Shown here: one piece after another, positions 14,942 to 19,714 of the stretch
Numbering within the stretch: position 1 is the stretch's first letter
How the letters are laid out: each line of letters opens with the position of its first letter
Source: CAYZRY01 sp964630225
GTDB lineage: Bacteria > Bacillota_I > Bacilli_A > RF39 > UBA660
NCBI GenBank assembly: GCA_964630225.1
Contig: CAZVUK010000018.1
Coordinates: 1 to 19,714, forward strand
Direction: 5' to 3'
DNA length: 19,714 nt
Position numbers and translations under genes: made by a program
The notes under the pieces: model-generated
The model's input: only the letters and a program-made list of their open reading frames with translations
What the model was told of the DNA's origin: nothing
Databases searched by the model: none

Positions 14942-14950
14942 ATTATAGCA
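14942..14950 (-). promoter_or_regulatory. Extended -10 promoter of the membrane protein/GGGtGRT operon
   Basis: Minus-strand TGCTATAAT, 17 nt before ATG 14925 with AGGTGAT between. It directly follows the terminator of the gene upstream, which occupies the -35 position. Confidence 0.7.
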
Positions 14951-14951
14951 T

Positions 14952-14993
14952 AATAAAAATAAAAACAAGAATAGTATTCTTGTTTTTATTTTC
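14952..14993 (-). terminator. Long inverted-repeat terminator after DUF2752 gene
   Basis: Perfect 18-bp inverted repeat: 14956-14973 pairs with 14975-14992 around a single central base, with T-rich sequence after it on the minus strand. It is nearly symmetric, so it could act in both directions. Confidence 0.85.
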
Positions 14994-15001
14994 TTTTAAA
15001 T

Positions 15002-15394
15002 TTATATAATTGTTGGTGCCAACCACTCGAAGAACTCTATATTTCTAAGTATCCCATAGGCTAAAGCTATAAATATGAAAATGTTTATGATATTTTTATC
15101 GAGTATTTCTTTTTCATTACTTGTGTCAAATTCGCCTTTAATTTTTTCAATAATAAGCAATATTATTATAGGAAGAAAAATTACAACTAGAGCGTTATAT
15201 CTTATAGCCTGATAAACATCTAAAGTTAAAAGTGAAGTAAGTGATCTAGTGATGCCACAACCTGGGCAATAAAGACCAGTAAGTTCATGAAAGATACAGG
15301 GAATGCCAACTTTGAACAGCTTAAAAAGCATCAAGTACAATAGTACTAGAACAATTAATCCTGTGACAATTTTTTTTGCATCTTTTTTCATCAT
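15002..15394 (-). CDS. DUF2752-family small membrane protein
   Basis: 130 residues with the DUF2752 signature: C-x10-CPGCGITRS spanning FHELTGLYCPGCG, where the CPGCG box sits between the first helix (about 11-30) and later membrane helices (about 60-82 and 103-118). The two close Cys could bind metal or form a redox pair. The family is common in Bacteroidota and Firmicutes, often beside DUF4234 or similar small membrane proteins; function is not established. Here it is next to a DUF4234 gene. The start (ATG 15394 or the adjacent ATG 15391) has no Shine-Dalgarno and lies directly after the upstream terminator, so expression may depend on read-through or an unseen promoter. Confidence 0.85.
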   Translation of the reverse strand: MMKKDAKKIVTGLIVLVLLYLMLFKLFKVGIPCIFHELTGLYCPGCGITRSLTSLLTLDVYQAIRYNALVVIFLPIIILLIIEKIKGEFDTSNEKEILDKNIINIFIFIALAYGILRNIEFFEWLAPTII

Positions 15395-15399
15395 ATTTC

Positions 15400-15424
15400 A
15401 AAAAAAGAATATTGCTATTCTTTT
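15400..15424 (-). terminator. Intrinsic terminator after DUF4234 gene
   Basis: Stem AAAAGAATA (15403-15411), loop TTGC, TATTCTTTT (15416-15424), followed on the minus strand by more T. It sits just before the start of the next gene at 15394. Confidence 0.75.
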
Positions 15425-15430
15425 CTCCTT

Positions 15431-15802
15431 CTAATTTGTAACGGGTTGTTGTTGCAATGCATCGATTTCTTCGTTTAACGATTGTTGAACTAAGAAATAA
15501 GTAACTATGCTGAGGCCTACTACCTGTGATATTACAAATAATACACTGCGATCTTCACCTGCTTTTCCTTTAGCTTGATCGTGCTCGAACAGTGCTTTAC
15601 CCATATTGTAAGCCCAAATGAAACTGTAAATACCACAAGTTATTAAGCTAAGCAGGAAAGACATTCCACCACTATTAAGCTTTTTACTTTGAGTAACAAA
15701 TTTTACTTCATCGGTAATTGAAATGAACCAATATATTGTATAAATACCGCAAGTTACAAAGCTAAGTAATAACGCTACTGCTGGGTCTCTTTTCTTTAAC
15801 AT
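15431..15802 (-). CDS. DUF4234-family membrane protein
   Basis: 123 residues from ATG 15802, which has AAGGAGAT seven bases upstream. A longer version from a TTG at 15853 is rejected because it would run through the promoter. The protein contains two copies of a short repeat: SFVTCGIYTIYWF (about 14-26) and SLITCGIYSFIWAY (about 52-65), each a Cys-Gly-Ile-Tyr box within a membrane helix, the hallmark of DUF4234. A third helix follows at about residues 86-103 and the end is polar with QQQ. Role unknown; such proteins accompany other small envelope proteins, as here with DUF2752. Confidence 0.88.
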   Translation of the reverse strand: MLKKRDPAVALLLSFVTCGIYTIYWFISITDEVKFVTQSKKLNSGGMSFLLSLITCGIYSFIWAYNMGKALFEHDQAKGKAGEDRSVLFVISQVVGLSIVTYFLVQQSLNEEIDALQQQPVTN

Positions 15803-15824
15803 ACAAATCTCCTTTTCTAAATTA

Positions 15825-15853
15825 AATATAACACATCTATTTAATGCAATCAA
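15825..15853 (-). promoter_or_regulatory. Promoter of DUF4234 gene
   Basis: Minus-strand TTGATT (15848-15853), 17-nt spacer, TATATT (15825-15830), 22 nt before the ATG with AAGGAGAT between. Confidence 0.65.
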
Positions 15854-15858
15854 CGAAA

Positions 15859-16428
15859 TTATTGAATTTTTAATTGTGAAAGATCACGGTCAATTTGCTT
15901 TTTATTTCCCTTCTCTCCCCACATCATAAATTCTTGGTAACCTTTGTCATCTTCGAATATGAAAACTTTAATATATATGTTTGTTCCTTCTTTATTATAG
16001 CTGTAGCTTGTTGTCGTTCCGCTTCGGCCAGAGACAGTCATAGCACTAAGCTCGGCACTGGCTTTTCCATATAAAGATTCATTAGATGCTTTTATTTTAT
16101 TTAAATAGTCATCAAATGATCGATAATTTTTTTTATCGTGAGCAAGATAGACAAAATATATATCTTTTTGGCTACTTAACATTTCTAAAGAGGCTTCTTT
16201 GTTCAAAGAAAACTGGTCGGCTTTTTTATAATCACTTTCAAAATATATTACTTTATTATTATCATATGTCTTAACAATAGTAAGTGGTTGAACAATGATC
16301 AATTTTTCAGGTTTCGAAATATTAATTGATACATATATCGATAATATCAAGATGGCTATCGATATTGATATAAGCAGCACTATAATAAAATTAGTCTTAT
16401 CGAAATCTTTAAACTTATTTTTAGACAT
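15859..16428 (-). CDS. Membrane-anchored protein of unknown function, 189 aa
   Basis: Not recognised. A basic/polar cytoplasmic stub is followed by one hydrophobic helix (about residues 14-33) and an outer domain of about 150 residues with mixed charged and Ser/Thr-rich stretches (SAMTVSGRSGTTTSYSY). No lipobox Cys at the helix end, so it is a signal anchor rather than a lipoprotein. Start ATG 16428 follows AAGGAT. Upstream is the serS terminator; no clear terminator follows it before the DUF4234 promoter. Architecture resembles the anchored protein at 3964-4656, but I see no sequence similarity. Confidence 0.72.
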   Translation of the reverse strand: MSKNKFKDFDKTNFIIVLLISISIAILILSIYVSINISKPEKLIIVQPLTIVKTYDNNKVIYFESDYKKADQFSLNKEASLEMLSSQKDIYFVYLAHDKKNYRSFDDYLNKIKASNESLYGKASAELSAMTVSGRSGTTTSYSYNKEGTNIYIKVFIFEDDKGYQEFMMWGEKGNKKQIDRDLSQLKIQ

Positions 16429-16444
16429 TTTTATCCTTCTTTCT

Positions 16445-16472
16445 AAAAAATAAATAAGAATTTTTTATTTAT
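16445..16472 (-). terminator. AT-only terminator after serS
   Basis: Stem ATAAATAA (16450-16457), loop of seven, TTATTTAT (16465-16472), then a T-run on the minus strand. The serS stop codon (16469-16471) lies inside the stem. There is no GC in the stem, so it is a weak hairpin. Confidence 0.5.
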
Positions 16473-17752
16473 CTTTTTACTATTTTTTCTATTCCACCCA
16501 TATATGGACGAAGAACCTTCGGTATATTTATACTTCCGTCTTCGTTGTAGTTATTTTCAATAAGAGCAATAAGGCCTCGTGGACTAGCTATAACAGTATT
16601 ATTAAGAGTGGCTAGGAACTTGTTTCCGTCTTCGGTTTTCATTCTTATACCAAGGCGACGAGCTTGGGCATCACCTAGGGTTGAACATGATCCAACTTCA
16701 AAATATTTTTGCTGTCTTGGACTCCATGCTTCGACATCACATGATTTAACTTTTAAATCGGCCAGATCGCCACTGCAACACTCAAGTGTCCTTACTGGAA
16801 CATCGATATTTCTAAAATACTCGACTGTATATGACCACATCTTGTCATACCACTCCATTGCCTCCTCTGGTTTGCATAAAACGACCATCTCTTGCTTTTC
16901 GAACTGGTGGACACGAAAGATTCCGCGTTCTTCAATACCATGAGCTCCGACTTCTTTTCTAAAACACGGTGAATATGATGTCATTTTAATAGGTAGAGTA
17001 TCTTGCGAAATAATCTGATCTTTAAATTTACCTATCATCGAATGTTCTGATGTACCGATTAGATAGAGATCTTCCCCTTCGATTTTGTACATCATATTAT
17101 TCATTTCAGTAAAGCTCATAACACCTGTGACAACATCACTTCTAATCATGAAAGGTGGAAGACAGTAAGTAAAACCTTTTTCAATCATAAAGTCTCTAGC
17201 ATAGCTAATTAATGCTGAATGAAGTCTAGCAATATCACCAATTAAATAGTAGAAACCGTTTCCACTAGTTCTTCCAGAACTATCTTTATCAAGCCCTCCT
17301 AAAGCTTCACAAATATCAGCATGGTATGGAACTTCATAGTCCGGAACTACTGGATCACCAAATCTTTCCATTTCGACATTTTCACTATCATCTTTACCAA
17401 GTGGCACACTATCGGCGATAATATTAGGAATAGTCATCATAATTTCTTTGACTTGTTCAGCTAATAGTTTTTCTTTTTCTTCGATCAAAAGAAGTTCATT
17501 ATTGATTTCTCCAACTCTAACTTTTATCTTTTCAGCTTCTTCCTTTTTTCCTTCACGTATCATTTGACCAATTAAGTTACTTTGATCATTTCGCTCTTTG
17601 CGAAGATTATCACCATCTAGTTTTAGCTTTCTTTGGTCTTCATCTAGTTTAATTACTTCATCAACTAAAGGAAGTTTAGTATCCTGAAACTTCTTTTTAA
17701 TATTCTCTTTTACTGTGTCAGGATTTTCTCTTAAAAATTTTATATCTATCAT
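16469..17752 (-). CDS. serS: Seryl-tRNA synthetase with archaeal-looking motif 3
   Basis: 427 residues, normal for the family; charges tRNA-Ser. The N-terminal coiled-coil arm (about 30-105) binds the tRNA long arm. The class II core has TSEHSMIG (234-241), motif 2 FRKEVGAHGIEERGIFRVHQFEKQEM and motif 3 around LNNTVIASPRGLIALIENN (383-401) before LRPYMGG. Motif 3 in common bacterial SerRS is LNGSGLAVGRT; the NNTVIASPR form, and the AWSPRQQKYFEVGSCSTLGDAQARRL block before it, look more like archaeal SerRS. ATG 17752 follows GAGGAG and overlaps the stop of the HD gene by one base (TAATG), so both are under the serine T-box. Enzyme identity is certain. Confidence 0.97.
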   Translation of the reverse strand: MIDIKFLRENPDTVKENIKKKFQDTKLPLVDEVIKLDEDQRKLKLDGDNLRKERNDQSNLIGQMIREGKKEEAEKIKVRVGEINNELLLIEEKEKLLAEQVKEIMMTIPNIIADSVPLGKDDSENVEMERFGDPVVPDYEVPYHADICEALGGLDKDSSGRTSGNGFYYLIGDIARLHSALISYARDFMIEKGFTYCLPPFMIRSDVVTGVMSFTEMNNMMYKIEGEDLYLIGTSEHSMIGKFKDQIISQDTLPIKMTSYSPCFRKEVGAHGIEERGIFRVHQFEKQEMVVLCKPEEAMEWYDKMWSYTVEYFRNIDVPVRTLECCSGDLADLKVKSCDVEAWSPRQQKYFEVGSCSTLGDAQARRLGIRMKTEDGNKFLATLNNTVIASPRGLIALIENNYNEDGSINIPKVLRPYMGGIEKIVKR

Positions 17753-18195
17753 TATTTATTCTCCTCATTTAAGCTATTAATTATTTTTTGATAAGACCTA
17801 CGATATTTATCTTGTCTTACTAAATCGTTATCTTTTATTTCTGGAAGTCTATTTAAATCCATATTGTCTTCTAGGTCTGCCAATTTAACTTCCATGGCAT
17901 TTATATTGCCACTTTCGATAATGTGATCAATAAACTGATCATAACTGCCATATGTATTGGAAAGCACTTGGACAATATCGACCACTTCTTTACTAAAACC
18001 CATGGACAGGAGTTCTTCTGCTGTAACTTCAGTATCTTCGATGACATCGTGTAAAATAGCTGCAACTCTTTTGGTCTCATCAGAAAACTTCTCACTACTT
18101 CGGTAAAGATGTCCCACATAAGCTTTACCTGCTCTATCTGTTTTATCGGCAAATAGTTTTTCCACTAATTGTCTAGCTTTTTCTTCCTGATTCAT
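17752..18195 (-). CDS. HD-domain alarmone-hydrolase-like protein (SpoT/MESH1 type)
   Basis: 147 residues with the HD pattern of (p)ppGpp 3'-pyrophosphohydrolases: H29 in GHLYRS, H49-D50 and E53-D54 in LHDVIEDT, and D107/N111 in KLADLEDN. HDxxED and KLAD-x-x-x-N are the marks of the RelA/SpoT hydrolase domain rather than of general HD phosphatases. No synthetase or ACT/TGS domain, so it would be a stand-alone hydrolase. The family also includes proteins acting on other nucleotides, so the substrate is inferred. It is the first gene after the serine T-box; its stop overlaps the serS start. The start ATG 18195 has AAGGAG only 2 nt away, closer than ideal; no better start is visible. Confidence 0.85.
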   Translation of the reverse strand: MNQEEKARQLVEKLFADKTDRAGKAYVGHLYRSSEKFSDETKRVAAILHDVIEDTEVTAEELLSMGFSKEVVDIVQVLSNTYGSYDQFIDHIIESGNINAMEVKLADLEDNMDLNRLPEIKDNDLVRQDKYRRSYQKIINSLNEENK

Positions 18196-18212
18196 AACTC
18201 CTTCTTTCTACA

Positions 18213-18404
18213 AAAAAAAGACTATACTGGGAGCACATTTACGTGCGTTACCACCCCATTTAGTCTCATCTTGTTTAACGGCATTACCCGGAATGTATTA
18301 AATTCTCTCATGAGTAGATTTCAGGCATTTATTTTTTCTACTTTCACCATCCGTAGAATCTCTAAAAAAAACAATATGCATTACTTGACTCAATCTCTGA
18401 TTTC
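18213..18404 (-). promoter_or_regulatory. T-box riboswitch leader (serine)
   Basis: T-box core GGGGTGGTAACGCACG lies on the minus strand at 18242-18257, slightly off consensus (AACGC rather than ACCGC). The terminator pairs AGACTA with TAGTCT plus a GGG/CCC block (18220-18266) and ends in a T-run before the first gene. The stem I distal part with GGTGAAAG lies at 18340-18347. Downstream serS points to a serine specifier; TCT followed by A near 18315 is a candidate only. Confidence 0.88.
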
Positions 18405-18410
18405 TCTTTT

Positions 18411-18439
18411 ATTTTAACATAATAAGTATAAAATAACAA
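18411..18439 (-). promoter_or_regulatory. Promoter of serine T-box operon
   Basis: Minus-strand TTGTTA (18434-18439), 17-nt spacer, TAAAAT (18411-18416) with an extended TG one base upstream. Start of transcription near 18404. Confidence 0.7.
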
Positions 18440-19714
18440 CTATTTATAATCTTCAAAAAGCTTATCGATTTCTTCTTGTTCTTCACTTGAAAGTGGTGCT
18501 TTCGTTAAATCAGCTTCAAACCAAGTCGGAAGATCGCTAACTTTTTCTTCACGTTTACTTTTAACAGTTTTTTTATTATTTTTCTTATATTCTTTTTCAC
18601 ACAACTTCATTGCTTCTTCGACTGTTTCGATCTTTAGTCTATTCCACTGCGACGCTATCGCTTCGACGTAGGCTCTGTTAAACTTTTGATTGTTAACTTG
18701 TAGAACAAAAGAAATTAACACATTTACAACACCGGGCCTTAGTTTGTAATTAATCATTAAGTCTTCGATTATTTTTAGTTCCCTACCGCTAGGTTCAGCA
18801 TTTTTATATTTACTCTTTAAATAATCATACGGTGTAATATTTTCAAAGGTATATATCAGTTTAGCGCGGTTAGAAGCATCACCCTTAGGTTTTTTTAAAT
18901 ACTCTGGTTGTTTACTATAAATAAGAGTTGGTAACTTACCAGCACTTTCAAATTGAAAGTAGTTACGACTTGCTTTACGTAATTCATTTTGATCTATTTG
19001 AAATTTTTCATTTAAACTGTTCCTAACTAATACTTGCATATTTAAATCATCGATATCATAGATATAAGCAAGAGCATTAATTAATTCTTTAGTATCTTCA
19101 TTAAATGTTTTTTCGTTGATTAAGTTCTTTGGAATACTACTTTCTAGCATATCGAAATCAATCCTACTATGTATTTTAAGTTTATTACTTTCTCTTGTGA
19201 TAATATTGTCATTCTCTCCGAAGACTTGTCCTGCTACCGGACTAAAAACACTACTGAAGTCACTAGTTATATCTTCGTAGGATTTTAAATTTATATTCGG
19301 AACTTTAAAATAATCAACTATTTTATGATATTCACTTTTTCCAACATTATTATATAAAACGACATTTAATACTGGATGATTAAAAAATTCATTAGGAGAA
19401 ACAGGTGAATATATAACATATACATAAGATGATATGTCACCCTCTTTAACATATGTTTTAACAAGGCCAATAGCCTCTAGTTTTTCTCGGGCGACAACTA
19501 TACTCTCTAATTTTAACTGAAGAATCTTCATCAAGTGATGATGCGTTTCTTCACTAGACATAATATCTTTTTTATTTATTTCATCTAATAAAGTGTAATA
19601 GAGGCTAACTGCTCTACTACCGATTATCGGCTGGTACAAAAGAGTTATTAAATTCTTATCATAATCAGTGATGATGGTCTTATTTACAACTGTATATGTA
19701 TCTGCTGGTAAAAT
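18440..19714 (-). CDS. dnaB: DnaB-type replication initiation and membrane attachment protein, start beyond window
   Basis: Helicase-loading protein of the Bacillus DnaB/DnaD superfamily (not the replicative helicase), which with DnaD and DnaI loads helicase at oriC and restart sites. The reading frame stays open to the right edge; the in-frame TTG at 19639 is not the start, because upstream codons read LPADTYTVVNK...LLYQPIIG, matching the known N-terminus of DnaB (LPVDPY...LYQPLIG). 424 residues are visible and B. subtilis DnaB has about 470, so only a few residues are missing. The N-terminal winged-helix region ends near residue 90; the later YDYLKSKYKNAEPSGRELKIIEDLMINYKLRPGVVNVLI block is the DnaD-like C-terminal domain, followed by a Lys-rich linker and a LPTWF tail. 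The usual neighbour dnaI is not downstream. Confidence 0.93.
   Translation of the reverse strand: MLPADTYTVVNKTIITDYDKNLITLLYQPIIGSRAVSLYYTLLDEINKKDIMSSEETHHHLMKILQLKLESIVVAREKLEAIGLVKTYVKEGDISSYVYVIYSPVSPNEFFNHPVLNVVLYNNVGKSEYHKIVDYFKVPNINLKSYEDITSDFSSVFSPVAGQVFGENDNIITRESNKLKIHSRIDFDMLESSIPKNLINEKTFNEDTKELINALAYIYDIDDLNMQVLVRNSLNEKFQIDQNELRKASRNYFQFESAGKLPTLIYSKQPEYLKKPKGDASNRAKLIYTFENITPYDYLKSKYKNAEPSGRELKIIEDLMINYKLRPGVVNVLISFVLQVNNQKFNRAYVEAIASQWNRLKIETVEEAMKLCEKEYKKNNKKTVKSKREEKVSDLPTWFEADLTKAPLSSEEQEEIDKLFEDYK

Noticed and set aside
14956..14992. Long inverted repeat as a mobile-element end or CRISPR unit
   Set aside because: It is single, almost all A/T, sits right after a stop codon with T-rich downstream sequence, and behaves as a terminator; no transposase or repeated spacing is present.
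15803..15853. Longer DUF4234 protein from TTG 15853
   Set aside because: The extension covers the TTGATT/TATATT promoter and lacks a Shine-Dalgarno; ATG 15802 has AAGGAGAT.
19637..19639. TTG 19639 as start of dnaB
   Set aside because: The frame remains open upstream to the edge and the extra codons match the conserved DnaB N-terminus.
1..19714. Mycoplasma code (TGA as tryptophan)
   Set aside because: TGA ends genes at 1311 and 14017 with clean ATGA overlaps, and tryptophans are encoded by TGG.

Overview
This is an AT-rich chromosomal stretch from a low-GC Gram-positive lineage (Bacillota/Bacilli, or a gut Mycoplasmatota relative such as the Erysipelotrichales/RF39 type). The evidence is two T-box leaders, A/G-rich Shine-Dalgarno sites, TTGACA/TATAAT promoters, many U-tailed hairpin terminators, a PrsW-family protein, a CpoA/LafB-like glycolipid glycosyltransferase and a Bacillus-type DnaB initiation protein. 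TGA is used as a stop (for example at 1311 and 14017), so this is the standard bacterial code and not the Mycoplasma code. The exact taxon cannot be named from the window. All genes but one lie on the minus strand; the exception is the GH13 gene at 7864.

Layout, listed by ascending coordinate although transcription mostly runs downward. 1-2832: a tight operon of two paralogous protein-kinase-like proteins, a small protein with a faint CheD-like motif, and a thioredoxin reductase cut by the left edge. 2873-4656: a membrane acyltransferase and an anchored extracellular protein. 4769-4845: tRNA-Val(GAC) with its own promoter and terminator. 4890-6958: a tyrosine T-box leader, tyrS and an HD-domain phosphohydrolase. 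7006-8751: an unrecognised protein and a divergent minimal GH13 enzyme. 8756-12258: a four-gene envelope operon of glycolipid glycosyltransferase, membrane-tethered EIIB-like domain without its cysteine, PrsW-type protease and anchored beta-propeller-like protein. 12325-14925: a membrane protein, an Fe-S scaffold-like protein and the GGGtGRT protein, translationally coupled or nearly so. 15002-16428: DUF2752, DUF4234 and an anchored lipoprotein-like unknown. 16469-18404: a second T-box leader (serine), an alarmone-hydrolase-like HD protein and serS. 18440-19714: the DnaB replication initiation protein, cut at its start by the right edge.

The most interesting parts are these. The Fe-S scaffold-like/GGGtGRT pair is a conserved anaerobe gene pair with no assigned role, here coupled to a membrane protein. 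The envelope operon holds a catalytically silent EIIB-like domain beside PrsW. The tandem kinase-like pair has altered catalytic loops. The thioredoxin reductase has a degraded NADPH site. SerRS has an archaeal-looking motif 3 and shares a T-box with an alarmone-hydrolase-like gene. Several stop codons are built into terminator stems. No CRISPR array, insertion sequence, rRNA or replication origin was seen.
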